Shown here: one piece after another, positions 36,141 through 47,297 of the stretch | Layout of the letters: every line of letters starts with the position of its first letter | Numbering within the stretch: position 1 is the first letter of the stretch | From: Theristus sp. LFF4_11 | Taxonomy: Eukaryota > Nematoda > Chromadorea > Monhysterida > Xyalidae | Length of the DNA: 64,000 nt | Direction of reading: 5' to 3' | Assembly: GCA_030248135.1 (NCBI GenBank) | Contig: JASANC010004977.1 | Location: forward strand, 38,116 to 102,115 | Notes under the pieces: generated by a model | Told to the model about the DNA's origin: nothing | The model's input: only the letters and a program-made list of their open reading frames with translations | Database searches by the model: none | Translations under genes and position numbers: made by a program

Positions 36141-39025
36141 ATGACGCTTTCTCGCGTACGACGAAAAATGGCCGTTGGTTTTTTGATCTTCATTCTAACA
36201 CAATGGCAATGGTACGCAAAGCACGCTGCAGCACAAAGAGTTTGTTCAATAGTTTTTTTCCCTTTTTCATTCAGTTTTCAGAAATTCAAACAGCGAATTT
36301 TTTAATCACGTATTTTTTGCATGTGTCTTATCAAGCGAGAAAAGACACCAAATAAATCACACACCATAGCCGAGAAATGTACAGTATGGCCGAATAAATA
36401 AAGCACTCCTTGTATTCTCGATAAAGGCGGGATCTGTCTCAGACTAGGACTTGTCTTTTTCAAGAATGCCAAGCGATAAGTCCAAATCATGTGTGCAATG
36501 GGGAGAAAAGATGAACAGAGTAGCAGGGAAGCATCAATTAGTTTAAAACACGTCAAACTTGACAACAATTGGGATTCTGATCGTTTTGTTACTTTCATTC
36601 AAATTTAGCGCGCTCATTGCACCCTGAAAAAAGCTGCCATGTCTACTCGGCCGTTCCGTATCATGACACAACAGCGTATTTGACTTTTCGGTGTGAACAA
36701 CAAAACAGTTTATTGACTAATTAAATCAATTGTTTTCACACGCTAAAAAATGTGTCCCAACAGGTGTCCGCTGTCCAGTCCGCCAGGATGTCCCGCGCGG
36801 TACAGTCCGTGTCCCTGGACACAAAATGAATGTCCCACAACGCCGATAGTGTATGGTGTTGCCAGCTTCGCAATTGCCATATTTTGACCCCCGGTCAAAA
36901 TATGGCATGACACCGGAACACCACGGACAGGATTCCGGACACCTGTACGGACTTCTCTCTTTTTAGCGTACGGTGTTGAAAATTAAAAAAATTCGTTTCC
37001 TCAAGATTCAAGAGACGTACATTCGAAGTCAGGCGATCAACGCCGCGGTGCGGCGGTACATGGCGTCGTGGAGGCTGTCTGTTTCGGTTGTAAACTGAGT
37101 TGTTTTTTCAAAATTTCTTGTTTACTCCGTCAATTTTAGGTTTTTTTGGACACACTTTGTTCGTACTCCTTACTGTTACTGTTGATAGTGGAACTGAGCG
37201 GAACAAAACGATAGGTGCTTCTGGAGAAAAAAACGTTTCTGATTTACAACTTGCAGTTGAGAAACATTGCGGCTCAACAACTTTTTTTGAGCGAAACTTT
37301 TCTCAGAAAGTTTTCTCCGTAACTGAAAACCGAAACAGTTGAGATTTTTTCCGAGCGCAGCACACACCCAGTCACGACGCAACAAGCCACCACGCACATC
37401 CTGGAACTGCCGTACATGCGCGACACGCAATGCGACTGTTGAAGACGGGCCCGGACAGTTTCGACCCAAGCGATCACAATTCGCCGTTGACTGCGGCGAT
37501 TCTACCGTGGCCCTCGCCGGTTATACCATACGCGGTGAGCAAAAAGTACAGACGTTTCAAGTCAAGACTCACTGTAGAAAGTGTTGAAGAGCAGTTTGCA
37601 ACCGCTGGCGACACATTGTGTCCTCATTTTCGAGCTCTACACTAATTTGTGAGCCTAGAAATTGGAAAAAACACATCCGACTAGTGTTAAAATCGTGAAT
37701 GAACAGGGGAATTCAAAAATGTGAACCGAATTTCTCTCTGAAAGCTGCAGAGTAAACGAATACAAAAACAGAAACGGTAAATTTTATATCATGGTGAAGT
37801 GCGTTTTTCCTTTTTTAGATCGACACCCGCTTCAGCATTACCGAACGAGCGAAACTCGCGGAAGCCTTCGCGGCCTTCTTGCTTCGGACGTGCGTGCGTT
37901 TCCAGTTTCGTGCGCCCTCGGAGACGAGCTACGTTCAGTTCGTTCGTGTGACAAACGGCAAGTGTTTCAAGATTCATTCTCATTTCTCATCGGTTATACT
38001 GAACGCCGCTGTTGACAACCAGAAAAAAGAACTTTTTTAGTTTGGTTGTTGATAAATTTTGTCTAACGTTCTCTCACACACATGCACACGCGGACATTGT
38101 GCATTGTTTTCGTATGTGTTTGTGTGTACTGTGCTGTGTGTGTGTGCCTGTGTGTTTGTTTGTGACTTAGATCAGTGGTACTTGAAGCAAGTATGAAACC
38201 ATCTTTCTTTCCGCACTTTATTTCAGACACAGAATGCAAGTCGTTCATTGGTCGAAAGGGTGGCGTGCAGGAAGTTCCGCTGGCCGCACCTCACTGTATC
38301 ACAGTGGCGATGATACGACGCCTGTTGTTGTATGCGCTCGGGCTGTATCCGGAGTCGAATCGATTGAACCGGTTATACCGAACTTTCTTGATTTTATGCA
38401 CTTTCGAGTTGAGTTTTGTCTGGTCTGCTTTTTTGTTGGACCTTGCATTCGTGGAAACAAAGTTTGTCACTGAAAAGAAACACGGAGCAGTTTACTGACC
38501 AAATTGCTCATAAATTTTTGGGCGTTCATGAAGCAGTATTTAGTGACGCGTAGCCGTGTTAAAACATATACAAGTAGCTACAACGAACGCGGTCACTAAA
38601 TACTGATTCATGAATGCCACTTAGATATCTGCGTGCTCGCACTGTACATACAGTATGTTACGTGGACCGTCGAAATACAATTCAACCGAATGGATGATCG
38701 GGCTTTTCGCGTTTATCCTCGGTTTCGATTACTCCGCTATTGCAGCGACCTGCACGTGCAGATCCACTGGGACAACATCGCGCCAGACTTGGCCGTGTAC
38801 TTTCGTCGCATCCGAGTGCACCAGTCGTCCGGAGCAGTCGACTGTGCGACTCCGTACGACTCAGCGTCCCTGACGCACTTCGATGTGAACGCGTTCACTG
38901 GCAATGGCCGCGAGACGGTGCAGCGGTTTGATGGCGATGATGCGGCTGGAGAGGTTGAGAGACAAGACCTCAGTGAATGGGACGTGCGCAAGCTGGAGCA
39001 GCTGTATTGTCCGCAGAGTGCGTGA
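36141..39025 (+). CDS. Astacin-like domain protein with all zinc ligands lost (pseudo-astacin)
   Basis: Exons 36141-36239, 37033-37086, 37361-37534, 37819-37945, 38227-38371 and 38746-39025 (292 aa if read to the TGA). The N-terminus MAVGFLIFILTQWQWYA looks like a signal peptide. The fold landmarks of peptidase family M12A are in order: WPSPVIPYAIDTRF, TCVRFQF, ECKSFIGRKGGVQEVPL, NRDLHVQIHWDNI, PYDSASLTHF, AFTGNGRETV, LSEWDVRKLEQLYC. Where astacins have HExxHxxGxxHExxR this protein reads RLLLYALGLYPESNR: three His and the Glu are replaced by R, Y, P and L. The Met-turn SVMHY is SLTHF. A catalytic role is therefore unlikely. Exon 2 and the exon 4 donor are uncertain. A donor at 39018 would instead join this to the serine protease exon at 39526. 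Confidence 0.82.
36380..36660. mobile_element. Family B MITE, copy 3
   Basis: TACAGTATGGCCGAATAAAT to CTACTCGGCCGTTCCGTA, in intron 1 of the pseudo-astacin gene. More diverged than the other two copies. Confidence 0.82.
36748..36968. mobile_element. Family C MITE in the pseudo-astacin intron 1
   Basis: Left CAGGTGTCCGCTGTCCAGTC with TGTCCCGCGCGG; right GGACAGGATTCCGGACACC with TGTACGGAC and TTTTTAGCG. Ends form an inverted repeat. Confidence 0.7.
38521..38622. mobile_element. Family H small palindromic element, copy 2
   Basis: GGCGTTCATGAAGCAGTATT..TAGTGACGCG pairs with CGCGGTCACTAAATACTGAT..TCATGAATGCC around a loop of about 40 nt. It lies in the intron before the last astacin-like exon. 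Confidence 0.7.
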
Positions 39026-39254
39026 ATGTTTGTTTTTTTAAGAAAAATACTATCGAATACAGGATTTAATCTCGATAAGCTGTCATTCATATAACCTGAA
39101 ACCTGAGATCCTAAAAACATGGAAAACACGACTTGTAGTATGCGCAAGACTTGTTCATTGGTCTTCAAAATGCCAATTTTCAATATATTTTCGACACTCA
39201 CTCGGTTTGCAACAAACATTGCCACTGCTGCGACACGGTACGAAAAGCTGTCAG

Positions 39255-39472
39255 AACAGGTGTCCATGTGTATTATCCGGTTGCGTACGTTGTCCTCCTG
39301 AGTGTCCTGGTGTGCCTTGGTGTCCCGAGTGATCTCCCGGAAATAAAAGTGGCAACACTAAGCACACTATAGGCGTTTTGGGTCACCTTTTTATTCCCGG
39401 GACACGGACACCGCGCGGGACACCCAGAAACGCGGACAGGACCCCGGACACCTGTTCGGGCACCTTTTTGCC
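39255..39472. mobile_element. Family C MITE between astacin-like and serine protease exons
   Basis: CAGAACAGGTGTCCATGTG on the left; GGACACCTGTTCGGGCACC and TTTTTG on the right, with CGCGGGACACCC inside. If the two protease parts form one gene, this element is intronic. Confidence 0.72.
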
Positions 39473-39525
39473 AGAATTGGTCTCCAAAAATGTCCCAATA
39501 ATAAAAGTCACAATTTCCTTGCCAG

Positions 39526-42500
39526 ACTGCGGTCGTCGTGACTGGACGCCGCCAATTGGCGCCAATTCAAACGCAACACCACGGAGAGAGCCAGATTTCC
39601 TGACAAATCGAGCCAGTAATAAGCAACGTCGACGAGTTAAACGGGTATTCCGCGGTGACCCGGTTACTCAGAGTGATCCGTGGCTCGCGTATATCAGCGT
39701 CAATAAACGCTCAATTCGTTCGGCGAACAACCAACGCGTAGGCGTGTTCATTGCGCACCGGTTTCTGCTGACCACCGCGCATAATCTGTGGTTGTGAGTT
39801 GTGTGCGGAGATTTTTTATATTTTTTTTTTGTTTGTTTTGATGGTTTTGGTTTGAAAAGACAGTGTGAATTTTCATGTTGTGCTTGCTACTTATTGTGCG
39901 TCGTTGACTGAGCAAAGCAGTTGAACAATTTCCACAATTTCGGTAATTGTAACAGTGGCATTTGGCAATAAAAACGCTTAGTTTAGCTGAAGGTTTGGCT
40001 TTCTTTGTTGAACTATTTTCATCGTCAGTGTTTGGTACACATTGGAACACACGTTTTTGATGCAGAAAACTGCAAGAAAACCATGTTTGTTGAACGTTTG
40101 CACCGCAAAGAAGTCCAAAAATCAGTCCAAAATCCGAAAAGGATTCCGGGTATTCAATTTTTTCCAGCGTTCAAAACGATGGTGAACCGGTGCGCCTCCG
40201 TCGCGAGCAACTGAGCGTCTGTTTAGGGGTGGTGAATCGCAAAAAGGTCGCCAATTGTCGTGCCGTCAGGGCAGTCCATGTGCATCCGTGCTACAGGTAA
40301 AGTATGTTTTTTGTTTAAACCTGTCACTTTTCTCCGCTGAATACAGAGCTTACAGAAACAAAAGAAAGAACGAGAATACAGTTGCAAGAAAAGGTGTAGT
40401 CTGCAAAAAAATGACAGGTTTGAACAAACATACTGTACTATTGTGGATTTGCTCAAACGTGTCCGGACTAAAATGACGTCATTTGCTTTAAAAACGCCCG
40501 TTTGTCAAAGTACAGGCGCTAAAATTTCAGTTTGGTGTGACTGATTCGACATTCACCATTTGTTTTACGGGAAGAAATCAGCTAAGCAGAAAGTCTTGTT
40601 TGCTGTGAACGACAAGCGCATGTTTTGCGGCACATCACGTCATTTCAGTGGGACACGTTTGAAAAAATAGGTCATACTAATGGTGTATAATTGCAAACAA
40701 ATTTGTTTTGTTCATGAATTCCCGTTTTCGTTTTGCGACAGACCAGACGGCGACACCACCAGAACGCACGACCTGGCCATAATCGAGTTGGACGACTTGG
40801 CTCCGGTGGAGCCGATCTGTCTGCCAGCTGACGACGTCTACCCGTCAACGCCAATGCCAGCCGAGTGGCGACCGGGCACCGGCCAACCGCAGTGCTGGAT
40901 CGCTGGCTGGGGAGAGACCGGTGAGAACCGGATTGGATCTTTGTGGTGGTCGGGTTCGAAATTGCCGTGTGTGAGAGTCGTGCGATTTTTTTGTCAATCA
41001 TGAAACGCAGACGAAAAAAACCTTCCACTTCGTATGTAAGAACGATTGTTTTGATGATACATTGGTCAGTAGTTTGGTCGCAGCAACACTGAAAACGTGG
41101 CCACAAGCGCAGCTGTTCTGCGAAGTTTGATTTTTTTTTCAAACTTTCCCATTATCAAGTTGTTCGCTTCAAGATTCTCACAACACGCATTAGTTCATCC
41201 AATCGATAGCCCTTCACAAATGTGACCAAGAAGCTCACCTCAGTTCTCCTCACCTGTGCAGCTCCACTCACAAAGATGGTTTGCTAGCAGTTTCTCGTTG
41301 AGCTTATTGCCAAATTTTGCAAAATTCCATCCCGCAAAAAATCATCAAGGCAAGGACGATGCGCCGAGCGTGTTGCACAGCGCCAACGTCACTCTATGGA
41401 CGTACGACGAATGCGTGCGCTACCACGTGCCGGTCGATGGTCGATCGGCCATCGACAATGGGACGCAACTGTGCACGGCGCTGATGCACGTCGCGCAGAC
41501 GGCGCATATGGCGTGCAAGGTCGGGGCGGGCTTGCTTTGATTCGAATTGGGCTTGTTTTCGTGTTTTTTTCTTAAGTTTGAAAATGATTTTATTTAGTGA
41601 TTATGGGTCAATAAAGGGTTCACGCAGAAACATTTGTTTTTCATTCTGCACTGCATTTTGATCCAACAGTTTTTTGTCAAAAAAATAGTTATGTTGATTA
41701 ATTATTTTTATAAAAATAAAAAAAACGTTGTTTAATAACAAAAAAAAATTATATATAATAAAATAACTTTTTGGTTGTTGGTTGGTTAAAAAATACTTTA
41801 TTTTTGTATGGTAATAGTTTTGTTGGGGGGGGGGGGGGGGGGGCACGTGACGATCACCAGCCAATCAGCTGACTTCCTATATAATTTGAGTTCGACTGTA
41901 CCTCTCAGGGCGACAGCGGTGCCCCGGTGCACTGCGCCGATTGCGCCGCCGGCAAGCACGTCCTTGCGGGCGTGACCAGCTGGGGACACGCCACTTGCGG
42001 ACGGAGACCGTCGGTCGCCATGGACGTCTGGAAGCACTCGGGCTGGATCGCGAATGTCGTCGAGAAGTTCGGTCAGTCAGAAAAGTAAACACTATGAGAG
42101 TGATTGGAAATGAAGTTTGGAATTGGTGAGTAGAAATAGAAAATGTCCCACTCGCAACGGTTCTCATCTGAGAATGTGCCTATCATACTTGAGGATATGC
42201 GCTTTTTGGAACCACTGGCGTCGCGTTTGAAATGAAGTGGGCGTGCAGTGCAGGTTGAATAAAAATGAATGTGATTGTGCATGTGGTTGCGCTCTGCAAA
42301 CAAAACTTAGCGTCCCGTGTTATTTTCGCCGAACCGTGGTTTAAAGTATCCATGTCACACGCTGTTCGTACAGTTTTATCAGAGTTCTGCGGTTCGCGAA
42401 ATAAATGAATCCAATGTAATAATAATCCAATGAACGTTTGCGATAAAAAAACTTTTTTCATTTCCAAGTTTCGTTGTTTCAGGTGGCGAGGTGACCACAG

Positions 42501-43413
42501 TGCGACGTGCGAGTCCAATGAATCGAATCAAATGGCCAAACTCCCCAAAGTGCAACATCTGCGATGAACGTTAGTGAATTCTCAAAATAAGACACGAATC
42601 ATTTGCGATGAAAAAAACAACAAAAATCAAACATTTGAGGCAGCGCAACATTTCGTCGCGTTCATTTATGCCATAAAGAAGAATGCGGTTTTCAATTTTT
42701 GAATGCAAATTAGTTTTATTGCTGGAAAAACGTAAAAATGCAGAAATGAGCGACTTCGGCCGCATTTTCTCACAAGCGTGTTTTGACAAGAAAATTTGCA
42801 GTGCACTCGAACGAGCCCATGGCACGCTGGAAAGCCGATTCTTTCTGGAACTCAAAGACAACGAAAATGACATGCTTCGTGCATTTTATTGTAGAACACA
42901 ACGATTTGTTGAGCTGCAAAAAAACAAAAAAAACCTTTCCAAGTGCAGAGTAGCAGTGTCCAAACGTTTTGAACGCATTGCACTTTATGCCATAGAACAC
43001 TCGACGATTTGAGCTGCAAAAAAACTACAAAAAACTATGATATTCCGAGTGCCGAGTAGCCGAGTGTCCAAGTGTTTTGCAGACACTTTCATGATATTCC
43101 GAGTGTCCGAGTGTGCAACGTGTTTGCAGACACATTCGTAACGCTACCGATGCGCGTGCTCACAGCGCCGAAAGCGGTGCGCGCGCGCCGGGCACTGACG
43201 GCGCGTCAGTGTCGGCGGAGTTGCTGTCGATCGCCGAGCTGTTACGCGTACAGTTTCCGACGGCCGAAATCGTCCGGCCGCGCGAATGCCGCCGTCTGCC
43301 TGTTGTTCCCGGGCGCGCCCGAGTGTACGTTCCCACATCGACGGCACGGCGTCGTGCGAACGCTGAACAGCGATCGACATCTGGCCGTTTTTGCGTATAA
43401 GACCACTTGTTGA
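39526..43413 (+). CDS. S1-family serine protease with C-terminal PAN/apple-like domain
   Basis: Exons 39526-39793, 40168-40296, 40742-40920, 41350-41519, 41909-42071, 42483-42569, 43130-43413, all phases consistent (about 426 codons; 5' exon unresolved). The light-chain Cys is in CGRRDW. RRRVKR before VFRGDP is a furin-type RxKR site, so activation by a proprotein convertase is likely. The triad is intact: His in LLTTAHN, Asp in HDLAIIELD, Ser in CKGDSGAPV. The residue in the Asp189 position is Met (HMACKGDSG), which argues against trypsin-like Arg/Lys cleavage; the Cys58 partner is Asn. The last exon encodes a Cys-rich unit (TARQCRRSC..PSCYAYSF..VCLLF..PEC) resembling PAN/apple domains. The TAG at 42571 would end the protein early if exon 6 were not spliced; the donor C|GTTAGT and phase favour splicing. 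Confidence 0.85.
40297..40438. mobile_element. Family E MITE starting at the exon 2 donor of the protease
   Basis: GTAAAGTATGTTTTTTGTTT followed by AAACCTGTCACTTTT on the left; AATGACAGGTTTGAACAAAC then ATACTGTAC on the right. The left end begins at the first intron base after the coding sequence ..HPCYR, so the element supplies the GT donor. Confidence 0.8.
40446..40675. mobile_element. Family F MITE, copy 3 (inverted relative to the kinesin copy)
   Basis: TTTGCTCAAACGTGTCCGG, TAAAATGACGTCATTTGC on the left and CATCACGTCATTTCAGTGG, GACACGTTTGAAAAAA on the right. The interior (AACGCCCGTTTGTCAAAGTA, TTTACGGGAAGAAA) matches the copy nested at 10087 in reverse. It lies eight bases after the family E element. 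Confidence 0.82.
41843..41908 (+). repeat. CCAAT..TATA repeat ending at a splice acceptor
   Basis: GATCACCAGCCAATCAGCTG, then TATATAATTTGAGTTCGACT, then TCTCAG and the first base of protease exon 5. The same module precedes kinesin exon 6 (9085-9168), and a weaker version precedes kinesin exon 5 (about 8705-8794). The upstream sequence 41580-41842 is AT-rich low complexity with a run of about 20 G, possibly an assembly problem. Confidence 0.6.
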
Positions 43414-43870
43414 TGACTGTGTGGCGGGTTTTTTTTATTTCTTTCTTTCGCTTTAGTCAAAGTTGGTTTGTTTGGTTGTTATACATACATGCTCTGTGGA
43501 GCTGAATGAAATCTTTGCTCATTTTCTGTGACCCGGTTGGCTTTTGCGAACGTTAGTGAAATGGATTTGGCCGTTTTCGCTTATAAGAGCACTTGCTGAT
43601 GACGGCGGCGCTGCGGTTTTTTTCTTTTGCGCTTTAGTCACTGTTTTGTTTGTGATACATGCTGTGTGGAGCTGAATGAAAACGACTCATTTTCTGTGCC
43701 TCGGTTGACATGCGAACGGTCTACAACGACCAGCATTTAGCTGTCAATGCGTATAAGCAAGGTCACTTGCTGATGACCGCGGCGTGTTTTTTCGTTCGCT
43801 TTGGCAAATGTTTTGTTTGCTTGTGATACATACATGCTCTGTGGAGCTGAATGAAACCTTTACTGATTTT
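43364..43870 (+). repeat. Three tandem copies of the protease gene tail and 3' UTR
   Basis: The last coding codons and 3' UTR of the serine protease (about 43364-43550) are followed by two diverged copies, about 43552-43715 and 43718-43870. Each contains GCGTATAAG..CACTTG(C/T)TGATGAC, a CTTTCGCTTT-like stretch, GATACATACATGCT and GTGGAGCTGAATGAAA. Any could supply 3'-end signals. Confidence 0.75.
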
Positions 43871-45019
43871 CTGTGCTTGAGACACGCGGTGGGACACATG
43901 ACACCGGACATGAGTTCCGACATTTTTTAGCCGTACAAGTGTACATGTACATGTCGAAGTGCAACCAAGCCGCCAATCAGCCAACTAAACTCCGAAGATC
44001 AATCGACGTCTCCAATTTGAGTATTTCAGTTCGAATACTTTGTATTTCGTAATTTATTTGTTCCAATACTCTTTTTTGCACGCATTGAGTGTATCAAGCA
44101 AGCAAATAAATTGCATAACATATTCACAAGAAGACACAGAGAAGAGTGACTACAAGAATACAGAACACAGTTTTCAGATGAAACTAGAAAATAAATAACG
44201 GAAAGTATCATGAATAAGAGCAGGCAGACACTTAAAACTACATCACCTCTCAGGCACGAAGTGTGAGAAATGGACAAAATCTTCGATAGTTAACTTCACG
44301 ACGACAAATTCACGATACAAACAGGAAGAATCGACAACAATAGTATGAAAACGCAGAATGTGCGAAACTTCAAAACACACGATGATCATGCGGATGCGCG
44401 AGCGAGCGCAGCGAGCGGAGAGCGCATCACGCATTATATGGCTGACTATTCCCTCGCGCGCTTTTTTCAAATTTGCTCGCTGCCTCCAGCGAGCATACTA
44501 TAAGCTACAAACCTGCTCCTGTGCACACGAAACGAACACCCAAAGTTGTGCTTGGAGCCGCGAAAAAATTTTTATCGGACAACTTTTCATACGCTGTAGA
44601 CACGAAAAACCTATTCTGAAATTTATGTTACTTATTTTTGTTTCTATTTTTTTTTCTGATATGTAATCATATGTGTTCGCCCTTTCAATTTTTACCTGCG
44701 ACACTTTCACAGTCAAACAAAAATGTTTCCTGGGGTAATTTCACCTGGAGATTTTGAAAATTGGGTTAATTTTTTGCCCCGACCCATTTTTTGGGTAAAA
44801 AATAGGCATTTTTCAAAAATCGAAGGGTTTTTACCTGGTTTTAAGTGTTCGCCCTTTCAATTTTTAGCTGGGACACTTTCACAGTTGAACAAAAATGTTT
44901 CCTAGGGTAATTTCATCCGTAGATTCTGAAAATTTAGTTTATTTTTTTGCCCGGGCATTTTTTTGTGTCAAAATTAAGCATTTTTTAAAGTTGGTAGCAT
45001 TTTGACTGGGAATCAGTTT

Positions 45020-46390
45020 TTAACTCTTACAAATTTTGTCTGAGCTACGAAAAATAGGAGAAATGTTTAGTCCGTAGGAATTCAATACGCTGATCACGGA
45101 TTTTGGGTTAGTTTTCTTAGTGAGCAACTCTAGATGATGAATCGTGACGATTTCGGGCGAATCGGCCGTGGAAATCGGTGAAATCGGTCCAAGAACGAAA
45201 AACAAGAAAAGGGTGTTTTCCAGGGTAATTCAATGCGCTGATCACGAATTTTGGGTTAGTTTTTCTACGTGAGCAACTCTAGATGCTGAATCGTGACGAT
45301 TTCGGGCGAATCGGCCGTGGAAGTTGGCGAAATCGGTCCAGGAACGAAAAACAAGAAAAGAGTGTTTTCCAGGGTAATTCAATCCGCTGATCACGAATTT
45401 TGGGTTAGTTTTCTTATGTGAGCAACTCTAGATGCTGAATCGTGACGATTTCGGGCGAATCGGCCGTGGAAATTGGCGAAATCGGTCCAGGAACGAAAAA
45501 CAAGAAAAGGGTGTTTTCCAGGGTAATTCAATGCGCTGATCACGAATTTTGGGTTAGTTTTCTTACGTGAGCAACTCTAGATGCTGAATCGTGACGATTT
45601 CGGGCGAATCGGCCGTGGAAGTTGGCGAAATCGGTCCAGGAACGAAAAACAAGAAAAGGGTGTTTTCCAGGGTAATTCAATGCGCTGATCCCGGATTTTG
45701 GGTTAGTTTTTTATGTGAGCAACTCTAGATACTGAATCGTGACGATTTCGGGCGAATCGGCCGTGGAAGTTGGCGAAATCGGTCCAGAAACAAAAAACAA
45801 GAAAAGGGTGTTTCCCAGGGTAATTCAATGCGCTGATCACGGATTTTGAGTTAGTTTTATTATGTGAGCAACTCTAGATATTGAATCGTGACGATTTCGG
45901 GCGAATCGGCCGTGGAAATTGGCGAAATCGGTCAAGGAACGAAAAACAAGAAAAGGGTGTTTTCCAGAGTAATTCAATGCGCTGATCACGAATTTTGGGT
46001 TAGTTTTCTTACGTGAGCAACTCTAGATGTTGAATCGAGACGATTTCGGGCGAATCGGCCGTGGAAATTGGCGAAGCGGTCCAGGAACGAAAAACAAGAA
46101 AAGGGTGTTTCCAGGGCAATTCAATGCGCTGATCACGAATTTTGGGTTAGTTTTTTATGTGAGCAACTCTAGATACTGAATCGTGACGATTTCGGGCGAA
46201 CCGCAGTGGAAATTAGCGAAATCGGTCCAAATGCAAAAAAACTGTGTTGTCCATGGTAATTCACTGCGCCGATCACGGCTTTTGGGTCAGTTTTCTTATG
46301 TGAGCAATTCTAGATACTGAATCGTGACGATGTCGGGCGAATCGGCCGTAGAAATAGCATAGGCGAAATCGGCCCAAAAAGCGAAAAAAT
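45020..46390. repeat. 148-bp satellite, 9 units
   Basis: Units begin CCAGGGTAATTCAATGCGCT and include GAGCAACTCTAGATGCTGAA, CGTGACGATTTCGGGCGAAT and CGGTCCAGGAACGAAAAACA. Unit starts lie near 45081, 45229, 45380, 45528, 45676, 45826, 45976, 46121 and 46262; the first and last are most diverged. Two distantly related 175-bp units precede it (44672-44990). Confidence 0.95.
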
Positions 46391-46482
46391 GAAAACCCTG
46401 AGGTATCCGGGGTTTGGAAGAATGTGTGACCAACGAGATGTGAATTTGGTTCGACCTTCGGGACTTATTTAAAAGTCAGAAT

Positions 46483-47297
46483 ATTATCTAAAAATGCGAG
46501 AGACGCATATAAAAGGAGGAATATGGCTTTGTGTAAGCAGTGAGAGACTTGGCTCGACAACTCTTTTCAAGTCTCTGATGTGGTACACACGGATACAAGT
46601 ACATAAGAGCCATATTTTTGCGCCGTTTATTCACTATTTCGGTTGCACATGGCAACCCTCGTACTCGTACATTGTAGACAAATGAAACTTTCACATTTGC
46701 GGTATTTCGGGCATTTAGCGAGCGACCACTAAAGCTAAAACAACTGAAATAACAATCAGACTTTAGATCGCTGACACTGGTTTGCCCAGGACAAAGCGTA
46801 TCGCAGAGGCATTGGTTTACTCAATGTCCCTTTCTGTGGCAAAGGCAATGGCTCACGGGACGGACGGTTTAGCCTACATTCATACTCCCACGCAAATCAA
46901 CAAGAGTTTGGTAAAAAGTGGTGAAAATTAACGGAAGACAACACCTTTTCGTCACTGGTGCTGGTGTGTACACAGCGGTGCGTACACTACGTTAGCAACG
47001 ATAATGCTACATGCAACAGTGTTTTGCAATCGCAGTCTCTGATTGTTGTGTTTTTGCACAGAGTTACAGAATTTCGCTGTGACTTCAGACTAAACTGGAG
47101 AGGACAATTATAAAATAATTTTAAAGCTTTTTTCGCTTTTCAGCAAAACAAACGCGGCGCAAAAATATTACTCTTGTGTACTTGTATCCGTGTGTACCAC
47201 ATCAGAGACTTGAAAAGAGTTGTCGAGCCAAGTCTCTCACTGCTTACACAAAGCCATATTCCTCCTTTTATATGCGTCTCTCGCATTTTTAGATAAT
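46483..47297. mobile_element. Non-autonomous element with about 140-bp terminal inverted repeats
   Basis: The left arm (46483-46624, ATTATCTAAAAATGCGAGAG...) is nearly the exact reverse complement of the right arm (47155-47297, ...CTCGCATTTTTAGATAAT). The 530-bp centre has no long reading frame. Long, well-preserved arms suggest recent insertion of a foldback-type or DNA transposon derivative. Confidence 0.88.

Noticed and set aside
37819..37961. Donor AA|GTGTTT for astacin-like exon 4
   Set aside because: It would put the next exon out of the ECKSFIGRKGG frame; the C|GTGTGA donor at 37945 keeps it.
45020..46390. Tandem gene or repeat-protein array
   Set aside because: No frame stays open through consecutive units; it behaves as a satellite.
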